Positions 28,389-37,563 of a DNA stretch of 64,000 nt are shown in pieces; the first letter of the stretch is position 1; each line of letters begins with the position of its first letter. The DNA lies in contig NZ_SNZH01000006.1 in NCBI RefSeq assembly GCF_004363655.1, positions 186,001-250,000 on the forward strand, given 5' to 3'. A program made the translations under genes and the position numbers. The notes under the pieces were generated by a model. That model was given only the letters and a program-made list of their open reading frames with translations, did not search any database and was not told the DNA's origin. This DNA comes from Tahibacter aquaticus (GTDB lineage: Bacteria > Pseudomonadota > Gammaproteobacteria > Xanthomonadales > Rhodanobacteraceae).

Positions 28389-28559
28389 GGCGATTACCTG
28401 TGGGTCAGCGGAAGAGCTGGCCAGGACAGGTGTCGCTACCCGGATGGCAGGCAGCAACCCCGGCGCGGCCAGGATGGCTGCGCCATGATCGAAAAAGGGA
28501 ATAGTCCCATTAAGCCCAAACGCGCGAAGCGGAAAAAACCGGTCAGATCTTCCGTACGT

Positions 28560-31181
28560 TTACGGCGGTGCCGGGTCCGCCGTATGCCGATCCCGCACAT
28601 AGGCTTCGGCGCGCTGCAGGCGTGGCCGCAGACGTTGCGCTGCCGGCCGCTCGCCCTGCGTGTCCAGCAGGGCGCGGGCACCGGCCAGCAAGGCGTCCGC
28701 TTCGCTGGCCCGGCCAGCCAGCGCCAGCGACGCGGCGCGTTCCAGCTGGTACGGGACGAGTTCCACACTCTGCGGCGGAAACGCCTGCTTGACGCCTTCA
28801 TAGGCGGTAGCGCTGGCCGCCTCGCTGTCCGCCGCCCGGCCCAGCAGGCGGTAGGCACGTGACAGTTCATTGAATACCGACGACTGCGCCGGACCCGGCT
28901 CCGGATTGGATGCCTGCATCCCCTGCAGTGCCGACTGCAGCGGTGCCAGCGCGGCGCTGGCCTTGTCCTGGCCGAGCAGGGCGCTGCCCAGTCCCAGGTT
29001 CAGCACAGCCAGCAACGGATGCGTCGCGGGCAATTGCGGCTGCACGATGGCGATGCCGCTGGCGAATTCGCGCAACGCCGCATCGGCATCGCCTGCCTCA
29101 AGGTATAGGTTTCCCAGAAAATACAAAGAATGGGCGATCTTGGGGCTGTTCGCGCCATAGACCTCGCGGTAGGCAGCGATGGCCTGCTGCAGGCAGGTGG
29201 CGGCGCGGTCGGGGTCATCGGCGAACAGCACGATGGCTTCCACCATCAGCGCGTCCGCATGGCGGGCGCTGTGCGGGCCCAGGCGCGCGGCATAGATGCG
29301 CTGTGCGTCGCGGATCTGTGCCAGCGCCTTGTCGGTCTGCTCCAGGCCGCGGTAGGCGCTGGCACGATTGTGCGCATTGACACCGGCGGCAACCGAGTCC
29401 GCCCCGTATACCGCGTCCACCAGCGGCTGCTGCTGGTCGAACAGCCGGGCGGCCTCGGCAAAGTGGCCGCGATCCAGCGCAATGGTGCCCAGGTCGTTGA
29501 TGGTGCCGATGCGCAGACGATCGTCGGCGTTCGTCGCGGCAAGCGCCTCGCGCAGTTTTAGCTCTGCCGTATCCAGTTGCGCTGCCTTGAGCAGGCGGCG
29601 GCCTTCGGCGCGCAGCAGCGCGGCCTGCTCTACCGCCTGCGCCGGCAGCGCGCGGGCGCGTGCCAGCGCCGCTGCCGCTTCGTCGTACTGCGCCAGTTCG
29701 GTATGCGCCTCGGCCTTGGCGATCAGCGCCTGCCCCAGCAGTTCGGTCGCGCCGAGTTGCTGCGCACGCACGACGACATCGTCGAACAGCGCCAGCGCGG
29801 CGCGCTGGTCGCCGGTGCTGCGCGCGATGCGCGCCACGACCAGGTCGACCGTGGCGCGGATCTGCGCATCCGGCGACCGCGCTGCAGCCCGCTTCAGCCG
29901 TTCCACCAGGGCCTGTTCGGCCGGCGTCACCTGCGGCGCACTTTCCGGATCGGCCGATTCCATCGCCGATACCAGCAGGCGCATGCCGCTGCGTGCGCGT
30001 TCGGCCTCGGTGCGCGCCTGTGCTTCGGCGCGCTGCAGCGAGGCGCGCTGCAGCGTCAGCGCAAGCAGCGCGACACCCATCAGCAGCACGCCGGCGATGA
30101 CGGCGGCGCTGGCCCAGGGGCGGCGGCGCAGCAGGCAGGCCAGCGCATAGCGCCAGGTCCAGGCGCGGGCCGATACAGGTTCGCGTGCCTGCATGGCGCG
30201 CAGGTCGGCACCGAACTGCGCGACCGACGGATAGCGCGCCGCTGCGTCGGCGGCGCAGGCGCGCTGCAGGATGGCGTACAGGTCTGGCCCCAGTTGTGCG
30301 CGCAAGGGCGTCGACAGGGTTGGGTCGCGCAGACGCTCCCGCTGTGCCACGAGGTGTTCCGGCGGCGTCGCGGTGATGATCTGCAGCAGCAGGGTGCCCA
30401 GCGCGTGAATATCACTGAGCAGGCTGGGATCGCCGCGCACTTGTTCCGGCGCGGCATAGGGCAGGGTGTAGCCGCGCACGCTCTTGCTGCTGCTTTGCGG
30501 AAGCTGGATCAGGCCGAGGCCGAAATCGAGGATGCGGGGCTGGTCGTCCGCGGCGAGCAGCACGTTCGACGGCTTCAGGTCCAGGTGCGCCACGCCCTGG
30601 GCATGGGCGTGGGCGAGTGCGTCACACAGGTGGACGAAGACGCCGAGTACGCGCGCGGCCGGCGCGCCATGCAGCGCCTGGTCCAGGCGCTGGCCTTGCA
30701 CATACTCGGTAACCAGAAACCATTGGCCGGCCGCCGTCCTGTCAATGTAGAGAAAACGCGCGATGCCGGGATGCTCCAATTTGGAGACGGCGCGTGCTTC
30801 GTGGCGCAGGTTGGTCAGCGATTCGCCGCTGAGCCGATGCGGCAGCTTGAGGGCGAATTTCCGCTCCACCACCTCGGCCGCCTGGGTGGCCAGGTAGACC
30901 CGGCCCTGGCCGCCGCAGCCCAGTTCGCCTTCGATACGAAAGCTGCCGAGCGTGGTGCCGGGCTGCAGTGCCTCGGGTTCAGCCGGCCAGGCCTGGTCGA
31001 GCAGGCCGGCCGCCTGGGAGGAATGCAGCTCCGATTGCAGTAGATCCAGCAACAGCTGGCGATCGCGCGGTTCGGGCAGGTGTGCCTGTAAATAGCTCTC
31101 GCGCTGTTCCGGCGGCAGTTCGCCGGCGACAGCATAGATCTCGAACAACATCTCGACGTGCGTCAGAGTACGCAGATTCAT
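28560..31181 (-). CDS. Membrane Ser/Thr protein kinase with C-terminal TPR-like region
   Basis: An 873-residue Hanks-type kinase. Short N-terminal region (1-75), kinase domain about 78-335: glycine loop GELGCGGQGRVY (86-96), Lys112 (FALKLP), catalytic loop HLDLKPSN (199-206) with Leu200 in place of the usual Arg, DFG 219-221, APE 244-246. One membrane helix at about 357-378. The rest is helical with TPR-like repeats (DLGTIALDRGHFAEAARLFDQQ, SLYFLGNLYLEAGDADAALREF), presumably outside the inner membrane. The HLD loop makes it a non-RD kinase, which often does not depend on activation-loop phosphorylation. Its ATG is only 31 bp from the divergent ECF sigma gene, implying a shared pathway. Confidence 0.92.
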   Translation of the reverse strand: MNLRTLTHVEMLFEIYAVAGELPPEQRESYLQAHLPEPRDRQLLLDLLQSELHSSQAAGLLDQAWPAEPEALQPGTTLGSFRIEGELGCGGQGRVYLATQAAEVVERKFALKLPHRLSGESLTNLRHEARAVSKLEHPGIARFLYIDRTAAGQWFLVTEYVQGQRLDQALHGAPAARVLGVFVHLCDALAHAHAQGVAHLDLKPSNVLLAADDQPRILDFGLGLIQLPQSSSKSVRGYTLPYAAPEQVRGDPSLLSDIHALGTLLLQIITATPPEHLVAQRERLRDPTLSTPLRAQLGPDLYAILQRACAADAAARYPSVAQFGADLRAMQAREPVSARAWTWRYALACLLRRRPWASAAVIAGVLLMGVALLALTLQRASLQRAEAQARTEAERARSGMRLLVSAMESADPESAPQVTPAEQALVERLKRAAARSPDAQIRATVDLVVARIARSTGDQRAALALFDDVVVRAQQLGATELLGQALIAKAEAHTELAQYDEAAAALARARALPAQAVEQAALLRAEGRRLLKAAQLDTAELKLREALAATNADDRLRIGTINDLGTIALDRGHFAEAARLFDQQQPLVDAVYGADSVAAGVNAHNRASAYRGLEQTDKALAQIRDAQRIYAARLGPHSARHADALMVEAIVLFADDPDRAATCLQQAIAAYREVYGANSPKIAHSLYFLGNLYLEAGDADAALREFASGIAIVQPQLPATHPLLAVLNLGLGSALLGQDKASAALAPLQSALQGMQASNPEPGPAQSSVFNELSRAYRLLGRAADSEAASATAYEGVKQAFPPQSVELVPYQLERAASLALAGRASEADALLAGARALLDTQGERPAAQRLRPRLQRAEAYVRDRHTADPAPP

Positions 31182-31212
31182 CGGTGTACAGTTCCCGTAG
31201 GGGAGATATGTA

Positions 31213-31773
31213 ATGTTGCTGGATCTGGACCGTTACGATATTACCGAATTGCTGCAGCGCTGGAGCGACGGCGATACGGCGGCGCGCAATGCGCTGTTCG
31301 ACGCGGTCTACCTGCCGCTGCGCCGTACCGCGCAGCAGGCGCCGCGCCAGGGCGAGACATTCACCGTATCGGCGCTGGTGCACGAAACGTTCTTGCGCCT
31401 GAGCGCCAGCGAAGCCGCGAACTTTCGCGACCGCACGCATTTTGCGGCGGTCTGCGTGCTGGCAATGAAGGGCGTGCTGGTCGATCAGTACCGCCGCCGC
31501 CAGACGCGTGGCGAGGCGCTGCCGCTGGCGGCAGCGAGTGGATTGGGCGATACCGCGACACAGCAGTTCGACCTGCGCAATGCGATCGCCGAACTGGGGG
31601 AGTTGCGGCCGGAACAGGCCGATGCGCTGACCCTGCGCTACTGGGGCGGCCTGGATCTGGCGCAGATTGCAGCAGAGTTGAAATGTTCCATTTCTACCGT
31701 GCAGCGCGATCTGCGCAAAGCCGAGTTCTTCGTGCGTACGCGGCTGCACGAAACACAGCAGCCGCCGTCGTAG
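31213..31773 (+). CDS. ECF sigma factor (TIGR02999 type) paired with a Ser/Thr kinase
   Basis: A 186-residue RNA polymerase sigma factor with regions 2 and 4 only. ALVHETFLRLSASEAANFRDRTHFAAV and MKGVLVDQYRRRQTRG match the TIGR02999 group. Region 4 is LRPEQADALTLRYWGG, with HTH AQIAAELKCSISTVQRDLRKAE. GGGGAG precedes the ATG at 9-10 nt. Such sigma factors are often encoded beside Ser/Thr kinases that regulate them by phosphorylation; no anti-sigma gene is present. The last codons and the stop overlap a dispersed repeat (R1), so the C-terminal QQPPS may derive from the repeat. Confidence 0.92.
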   Translation: MLLDLDRYDITELLQRWSDGDTAARNALFDAVYLPLRRTAQQAPRQGETFTVSALVHETFLRLSASEAANFRDRTHFAAVCVLAMKGVLVDQYRRRQTRGEALPLAAASGLGDTATQQFDLRNAIAELGELRPEQADALTLRYWGGLDLAQIAAELKCSISTVQRDLRKAEFFVRTRLHETQQPPS

Positions 31774-31865
31774 CGAAACGGCAATCGCTGGCGATGCGGC
31801 GCCGTGGAGAAATCACGCGGACCGGATGCGGTCCGCGGTGTGGTGTGTCGGACAAACGCTGAGCA
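31749..31865 (+). repeat. Dispersed hairpin repeat R, copy 1
   Basis: About 110 bp. A conserved block (CCGCCGTCGTAGCGAAACGG core) is followed by GAGAAATC and a GC hairpin, CGCGGACCG / CGGTCCGCG (31816-31837, loop GATG). Two further copies lie at 42403 and 46601. It overlaps the end of the sigma factor gene and may act as its terminator. Confidence 0.75.
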
Positions 31866-31921
31866 AACGGGGCTTCTCTTTGGACAGTCGTCTCGCTCAA
31901 ATGAAATGCTTGCCCTGCTTT

Positions 31922-32848
31922 TCATCGGGGCAACATGCAAACGGTCTCGTTGCTCTCCGGATTCCAGCGACACGGGATCACACCGGTGCCCTGCCCGGTG
32001 GTGCCGTAGACCACCTGCACGCCGAGCTGACGCATGAGGTCCAGGAAGGCGTTCATGTCGTCGCCAGAACCGGGAGGGTAGTACCACCTGCCGTTGTAAT
32101 CCTGCATATTGTCCGATCGATCCGGAAGCAACTGGCCTGTATTGTCCCGAGCGCTCCCGGGCACATACGTAGCGTTTTCGCCCATCGGTGCCCGCACCTG
32201 AACCTTTGAGCCGTCGGCAAACACCACGTTTACCGTGATGACGATGCTGTCCGTGAATCCCAGGAAAGCGTCGCCGTGCGAGAGGATGAATTCGATTGGA
32301 CCGGCAAGAATGTTTCCCGGGGCCATCTGGAAGATGTCTGGCTCGCTCGCCCTATCCAGAATGCGGCCGCGCAATGCGCCATCGAGCACAACGCTGTGCG
32401 CGGTGGGCTTGCCAGGCAGGTACGTCGGAAAACCCACGTCGCTAAAGTCCGCAACGATCATCCCTTTCATAGTGCCGCCCGTCGCACGCCACACCTCGCC
32501 CAGGGCCCGGCCCAAATCGATAGTCGTGGTCGTGACGGCGAGTTCTTCGGTCTGAAGACTACACGTCGCCTGCGTGGCTGACGCTCGGGCTGTCCTGCCG
32601 GTGGCGCCCTTGCCGGCGGTGCCGGGATCAACGCCGTTCAAGGCGCCGCAGTAATTTCTGAATCGTTTGACATCGCCATCGGCCGGATCCCAGACCAGAA
32701 TCGGCGAAGGCGATGCGCCGGCAGCCCGGGCCGCGTTATACATTTGGGTGTCGTTGCAATTGATGCATCGCGTAGCCGCCGCAGCAGCGGACTGTGCGCC
32801 CAGGATGGCCAAGGCGATGCTTGCACTCGTTGAAAAAGCCTTGCGCAT
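31922..32848 (-). CDS. Exported protein of unknown function
   Basis: A 308-residue protein. ATG at 32848 with GGGA upstream, signal peptide about 1-24. The mature start has a CxxC (RCINCNDTQMYNAARAAG), and six more cysteines are spread through the chain, suggesting disulfides. Patterns such as ITVNVVFADGSKVQV and PGSARDNTGQLLP look like beta-rich extracellular domains. I do not recognise a family. The FxxxF tail is absent; it ends ETVCMLPR. It is divergent from a small membrane protein gene. Confidence 0.72.
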   Translation of the reverse strand: MRKAFSTSASIALAILGAQSAAAAATRCINCNDTQMYNAARAAGASPSPILVWDPADGDVKRFRNYCGALNGVDPGTAGKGATGRTARASATQATCSLQTEELAVTTTTIDLGRALGEVWRATGGTMKGMIVADFSDVGFPTYLPGKPTAHSVVLDGALRGRILDRASEPDIFQMAPGNILAGPIEFILSHGDAFLGFTDSIVITVNVVFADGSKVQVRAPMGENATYVPGSARDNTGQLLPDRSDNMQDYNGRWYYPPGSGDDMNAFLDLMRQLGVQVVYGTTGQGTGVIPCRWNPESNETVCMLPR

Positions 32849-32952
32849 CGCATTTCCCGTTGTTGTTGCTCCCCTGAACATGTGTACGATAGTGCTTGAA
32901 TCGCCAGGGGCGCAACGCTTCTGCAAAGACGTAGGCGTAGGGAGATTTCGAC

Positions 32953-33138
32953 ATGGAAAGCTTTTCAATCCACCACCTGTTCGTGCTGCTGGTGATGCTG
33001 ATAATGGCGCTTACTCCGCTGGCGGTCGTCGGGTTTGTCGTCTGGTACGTGCGGCGCAATCAACAAAGTTTGCCTGCCTCAACCGCCCGTGATGTCCGCA
33101 TCCCCACGGCGATGAGGAAAAGGCCTCGCGGTCCGTAG
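32953..33138 (+). CDS. Small single-span membrane protein
   Basis: A 61-residue protein behind a strong ribosome binding site (AGGGAGA, 7 nt). One membrane helix at about 8-31 (HLFVLLVMLIMALTPLAVVGFVVWYV) is followed by a basic cytoplasmic tail (RRNQQ...MRKRPRGP). No family recognised. It is divergent from the exported protein gene at 31922-32848. Confidence 0.6.
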   Translation: MESFSIHHLFVLLVMLIMALTPLAVVGFVVWYVRRNQQSLPASTARDVRIPTAMRKRPRGP

Positions 33139-33452
33139 CGCCCCGGCGCTTTCGCTGCCAGGGGTTTTGTCGTTACCCGATACGGCGCGTGGTTTCCCAT
33201 CGCGAGAATCCAAGGGCTGCCAAACCCTGGCGTGATTTCTCCATGGGCCGTGTCGATGACCCCTCCGTGCGCGCCAGGGGCGCCCGCCGGTGGAGCCACT
33301 TCAATCACCCGGCCGTTGTCTCCGTCGTCGAACGACTCACGGCGCGCGAATGCGCGCCAGTGGGGAAATGCCTGGAAGCGTTCCTCGTCGACGGTGGCGG
33401 CCGGTTCGCCCATGCGCTGGATACGTTCTACGACCTACTGAATGCTCGCGAA

Positions 33453-33779
33453 TTAGCGTCCTTTTTGCTCGCCGCGCCATTTCCAGAAGATGCGCGCCAC
33501 CTCTTGTCTCGGAACCACAACGTGGGCCAAAAAGCGCGCGTCGCGTCCGTGAGGGTAGCCGAGTAGATTGTTCAGCGCGTTGTTGATGGCAAGCTGCACG
33601 TCCTCATCGGATTCATCGATATCCGGCAGGCGGCGAACGATGTCCTCCAGCCTGTCGAACGTGATACCGAACAGGATACGAAACTCCGCGTCGTTGAGGA
33701 TGACATCGCCGGCAGCCACGCAGCGCAGGCAGTCGAACACGACCTCGGTTTCCGTATCGGTGAGGTTGTTGAGCGTCAT
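33453..33779 (-). CDS. Small soluble protein of unknown function
   Basis: A 108-residue acidic, mostly helical protein (TLNNLTDTETEVVFDCLRCV, LPDIDESDEDVQLAINNALNN). Start ATG at 33779; an in-frame GTG lies four codons upstream, and neither has a good Shine-Dalgarno. Composition and codon use look like a real gene, unlike the overlapping plus-strand frame. I do not recognise a family. The size and the accessory setting would fit an immunity-like or orphan protein, but nothing shows this. Confidence 0.55.
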   Translation of the reverse strand: MTLNNLTDTETEVVFDCLRCVAAGDVILNDAEFRILFGITFDRLEDIVRRLPDIDESDEDVQLAINNALNNLLGYPHGRDARFLAHVVVPRQEVARIFWKWRGEQKGR

Positions 33780-33864
33780 TTCCCGGTGCACAGGGTTGAA
33801 CGGTGCTGAAACGGTGAGAGGGGGTATCGCACACGGTTAAATTGACCTGGCCGCATGCCGATGC

Positions 33865-34461
33865 TCAGCAACCGTTGTTGTTGCGCAGTTTGTTGCGCTC
33901 GTACGAGGCATCGGAGGCGCGCTGCTCCTTCTGCGCCGTCGCGGTGCCGGCCTGTACCTGGCGACAGACTTCGTCGCGTGATATCGGCCGCTGCTGCACC
34001 GCCGTCTCCCGCGGCACCATGGCCGTGCCTTGAGACGTTTCTCCGCGCGGACCCACCGAGACCGAGACCGGAACCGAATGCCCCCTCACGACAGTCTTGG
34101 GGCACGGCGTCTGCTGCACCCAGGTCTTGGCGCCGTCGAAGCAGCTGTAGGCGTCAGCCTGGGGGGCGTCCAGCGAGGGCAGGGGTGCCAGCAACCCACG
34201 CGACGCGGCCACCCACTGCGCCTGCACTCTCGCCTCTTCGGCCGCCGCGCGTTCCTGCGCCGCACGGCTATCACGCGACGGCACGTATTGCGTATGCGGC
34301 ACATCAGGCTGCCGCTCGTAGCGGTGCTGTCCCAGCGTCTCAGCCGTCGCCGCACACGGCGTCTGCTGGAACGCAATGGAACCGTCGGCCTGCTTGCACT
34401 TGTAGGCATTGGCCGCAGGAAACGCCGCGGCGAGCGTGAGTAACGCGGTGGCGAAGCTCAT
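33865..34461 (-). CDS. Exported DUF4124-like protein
   Basis: A 198-residue exported protein. AGGGGA lies close before the ATG at 34461, and the signal peptide ends FPAANA. YKCKQADGSIAFQQTPC is the DUF4124 signature, and a second partial copy (YSCFDGAKTWVQQTPCPKT) follows, so the domain is duplicated. The region in between is helical and charged (AAQERAAAEEARVQAQ). DUF4124 proteins are periplasmic, of unknown function, and frequent in Lysobacterales. Confidence 0.8.
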   Translation of the reverse strand: MSFATALLTLAAAFPAANAYKCKQADGSIAFQQTPCAATAETLGQHRYERQPDVPHTQYVPSRDSRAAQERAAAEEARVQAQWVAASRGLLAPLPSLDAPQADAYSCFDGAKTWVQQTPCPKTVVRGHSVPVSVSVGPRGETSQGTAMVPRETAVQQRPISRDEVCRQVQAGTATAQKEQRASDASYERNKLRNNNGC

Positions 34462-34797
34462 TCCATCCCCTGAGTCTGTAGCGAGCACTAATCTGAATCG
34501 GGACAACCCGGCCAGGCCGGATGTGCTGGTGCTTGCGTGGCGGACGTTTTCGCCCCCGCGAGCGGTGGGGGCTAGATTACTGCCCCACGCGCCACCTCGT
34601 CACGATCGGGGGAAAACTCGCTGCAATCGGGAGCTTCCGCGACTCTACGGCTTCGAGCAAGCCATTGCCTCCCACGAGTCAGCGTTGCACAGGCCCACTG
34701 TCGGTGGAGTTTTTCCTCCATCAAACCGGTCGGTCGGAAGCTCGTTCACCAGCGCCGGCACTCCGTCCGGAAAGTCGAATACAACCAGATGATGGTG
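34462..34797. other. Intergenic region, no feature recognised
   Basis: This 336-bp region lies between the DUF4124 gene and the pseudogene. Frames present on both strands have poor composition and no ribosome binding sites. Somewhat lower GC than the flanks. Confidence 0.4.
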
Positions 34798-35418
34798 TCA
34801 GCGTTCGAGCGAGAGCATTGGCACCTTTCGCCAGAATATGGCGACTCGCAATTCGGCTCTTGTGGTGCTGGCGCGGCGCGGTTCGGCGAGCATAAACGCG
34901 GTGTTGTAAACCCTGCCTGCTGGAATATCGGCGTAGCAGTGGCACTGAATGAACGCCACGGTGCGGTCGGTCACTGTCGTTTCCGCAAGCACTTCTGCAG
35001 CACGACGGATAGCGGGGGTCAATTGGGCCGGGTTCGCCTTGCACACTGCGATAGCGTGGGCTTTCTCGGAATCGAATCGGGCGCCGGACAGTTTTTTGTC
35101 ACCAGCATCAGGTATCGATTTAGAGAAACGTGGTCTTCGGCTAGCACGCTGGACACCTTATGCTGGAGGCAGGCCGGACAGGGCGTGGCGCCGGCTTGGA
35201 TGAGTGTGACGCGCGTTGTGGGTATGTCGCAATCTTCGGCCAATGCTGCCGGTCTGCACGGGCAGGATTGCATCGAGATCGTCGTCCCTCAGTGGCAGTA
35301 GTTTCAGTCCACCCGTCAGCGCGATTGGCTCAGGCAACGAAAATTGCCGAGCAAACGTGCGCAACTTGTCGGTCCGGGTGACCAAGCCGGTTACGCAATG
35401 TTCCATGTTCAGCGCCAC
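34798..35418 (-). pseudogene. Twice-frameshifted remnant of a ~200-residue protein
   Basis: Three consecutive minus-strand frame segments read as one protein. It starts MALNMEHCVTGLVTRTDKLR...LPLRDDDLDAILPVQT in one frame. It continues as LAEDCDIPTTRVTLIQAG...LVTKNCPAPDS in the second frame from about 35255, then returns to the first frame near 35090 as SEKAHAIAVCKANPAQLTP...RRASTTRAELRVAIFW. The joins need two opposite single-base shifts. The family is unknown. It could be a decaying gene or two sequencing errors. Confidence 0.55.
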
Positions 35419-35484
35419 CTGGGTTGACTTATTTGTCTGGCGCAGGAGGTTAACCTGACCCCGTTGACTTTGCGACGCGGGAAG

Positions 35485-37563
35485 TTAACCCAATCCTGTT
35501 AGCTTCTGGGAGGGCGAAGTTGAGGCCGGTTCGACAGTCAAGGCGGCGCTGCCTTTGAGCGAAATTGGCACGCCGCCCGCTACACACTCCAGCGTCACGA
35601 TGTACGCAGTCCAGTCGGTATCGTTCGCTGCGTAGAGTGGGACGAGGCGCTTGCGCAACCCTTCCACGAATCGTTGCAGTTGCGGCGGGGACGCGAAATA
35701 GTTCGAGGCCTGGTCTTCAGCCTCAGTGGCATTGGAGTAAAACAGGGTCTTCAGTCGTTTTGACGACGCTGGATCACTCGGCTGATAGGCGATGTCTTCC
35801 AGCTCGCCGTCTAGATAGCGACCAAGAATCAACTCGTCGATAACGGGGACCGCCAGCGCAGCAACGCCCACATGCGTGCTGGTACTCACGATGACCAAAG
35901 GCTTGACCACGAAATCCTCGGCCAACGTCATATTAAACTGACGTGCGTCAGCGATGAACGCGGTTCGGTTTTCGTCCAACGATTTGACCTTGCGAAGTAC
36001 CTGCTCCGCTGCACCAAGTACGGTCTTACGGTGCATGGCCATACCCTTGGCATCAGTGGGCTCAAGAATGCACTTTGCTTCCGCAACAAAGACCGTGTTT
36101 CCGATGGAGAAGATCAAATCGATCTGCTCCTCACGCCCGTGTTTCGGCCTGAACGTATAGTCCTTCTCAATGCATGCCGCAACGGGCGATAGCACCTTCG
36201 ACTTCGCAATTGTTTCAATGACAAGCTTCCGGACATGGGCCTCGAAAGCCGGTCCTCGTTTCCCAAGGTCAATGCCAGCCTGATTCATCCATACATCGAC
36301 CAGCCGCCTCAAGTTTGGGGACACGACTGCAGCAAAAACAGGCGTCACGGTTTCCGGTCCGACAGGTACGAGCGGCTGCGCCCAGATCTCCTGCTTTGCC
36401 GCACCGCGAAACGTGAAGAACTCTACGAGACGCCTGCCTTCCGGCTTGCTGATCCCGGCTGCAGCTTCCAACGCGTCCACAAGTGCCTCGATCTGCAACG
36501 TGGGCGCGAACTCAGGGAGCCGAGCATTCGTGCAAATTTTCTCCGAGACGTTGTAGATATTCTTTTCATCAATGGACTGCATCAGCATATACGCGGCGCG
36601 AGAAATGACCATCCATGCGTCGATTAGTGCGGATAAAGTCAATCCATGAAGAGACTCTAAGCGCTCCTCTAACAAATCACCGTAGTAGGCCTCTGAGGCA
36701 AAGGCACGAAGTACGGAAATCTCCTTAAGTACTTCGGTCGCAACACCATGCTTGGCTACTTTGATGAACTGGCGCTTGCCTTGACGCTCGATGCCGCTGA
36801 TCTCGCGGACCCGTAGTCGTGCGTTCCTATTGAGGCTATCGCTAAGGAACTGTGTCGCCATGACTCCGAAACTCATCGCGATCGAGGTCCGTCGTGCTAA
36901 GCCGATCCGATGGGCACGGAGAACATCTAGATCCCGTGGCAGGAATACCTTACGTTGATCCTTCTCAACCATCTGATAGCTATTCCAAAGGCAGTCATCC
37001 CACAAATCCTCGGTGAAGCGATACAGGATACCTAAGTTGAGTTCGCGGCTAACCTCGCCCCATTGGATCTGATTCAGTTGAGGGTTTCCCGCCAAGCTAG
37101 GACTATCTTGCAAGATGATCTTTATCGGTAGTTCGATGCCATCCACAAGGCTCTCGAAGATTTCGTCGGGCTTCCACTCAAATCCACCTGGCAAGCTGAG
37201 CTTCACTGAGGCAATTTCTTCCAAGGTGTAAACTTCTTTCGACTTGCCCTCTCTTTCAGTCCGAAACTTTTCCATTGCAAGCTTTGTTTTGTCGCGTGCA
37301 ACAAAAAAATCGTAGTTTGCGATTGCTAGAAACGCCCGGAGCTTTGTTGTTGCGGAGACGCTTTCAGAGGACGACAGTTTCAGAACCCCCCGGATCGCTC
37401 CAAGTTTTCCGTTAAGAGCTAGTCCGGCGGCATAGGTGTCGTGGTCGACGGCATCGGGCTCCTGCAGTTCAGCGAATGCGCGCTGCCACTTCTCGGGAGT
37501 GAATGCTCGCCTCAGCGGTCCGGGGACAGTGTCAGCGCGGACCCGTTTCGTAAACTCGCCCAT
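35485..37563 (-). CDS. Large PD-(D/E)XK nuclease-domain protein, probably horizontally acquired
   Basis: A 692-residue protein. I chose the ATG at 37563 for its GAGG ribosome binding site; an in-frame ATG 12 codons upstream lacks one. The N-terminal ~430 residues are mostly helical and unrecognised. A PD-(D/E)XK nuclease core follows: E441 (GPAFEAHVRKL), D482 (REEQIDLIF), E495-x-K497 (VFVAEAKC), then a helix with EQVLRKVKSL. The rest (530-692) is mixed alpha/beta. Base composition is visibly less GC-rich than the core genes, and the flanks are a pseudogene and non-coding DNA. A lone nuclease of this size in such a setting suggests a restriction or anti-phage role, but no methylase or partner gene is present. 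Confidence 0.75.
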   Translation of the reverse strand: MGEFTKRVRADTVPGPLRRAFTPEKWQRAFAELQEPDAVDHDTYAAGLALNGKLGAIRGVLKLSSSESVSATTKLRAFLAIANYDFFVARDKTKLAMEKFRTEREGKSKEVYTLEEIASVKLSLPGGFEWKPDEIFESLVDGIELPIKIILQDSPSLAGNPQLNQIQWGEVSRELNLGILYRFTEDLWDDCLWNSYQMVEKDQRKVFLPRDLDVLRAHRIGLARRTSIAMSFGVMATQFLSDSLNRNARLRVREISGIERQGKRQFIKVAKHGVATEVLKEISVLRAFASEAYYGDLLEERLESLHGLTLSALIDAWMVISRAAYMLMQSIDEKNIYNVSEKICTNARLPEFAPTLQIEALVDALEAAAGISKPEGRRLVEFFTFRGAAKQEIWAQPLVPVGPETVTPVFAAVVSPNLRRLVDVWMNQAGIDLGKRGPAFEAHVRKLVIETIAKSKVLSPVAACIEKDYTFRPKHGREEQIDLIFSIGNTVFVAEAKCILEPTDAKGMAMHRKTVLGAAEQVLRKVKSLDENRTAFIADARQFNMTLAEDFVVKPLVIVSTSTHVGVAALAVPVIDELILGRYLDGELEDIAYQPSDPASSKRLKTLFYSNATEAEDQASNYFASPPQLQRFVEGLRKRLVPLYAANDTDWTAYIVTLECVAGGVPISLKGSAALTVEPASTSPSQKLTGLG

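Noticed and set aside
33060-33413. Minus-strand 117-residue ORF
   Set aside because: No ribosome binding site and overlaps the small membrane protein gene; composition is ambiguous, so I leave 33139-33452 unannotated.
33189-33566. Plus-strand 125-residue ORF
   Set aside because: Its 3' half is antisense to a more protein-like minus-strand gene (33453-33779), and its sequence is Arg-rich and motif-free.
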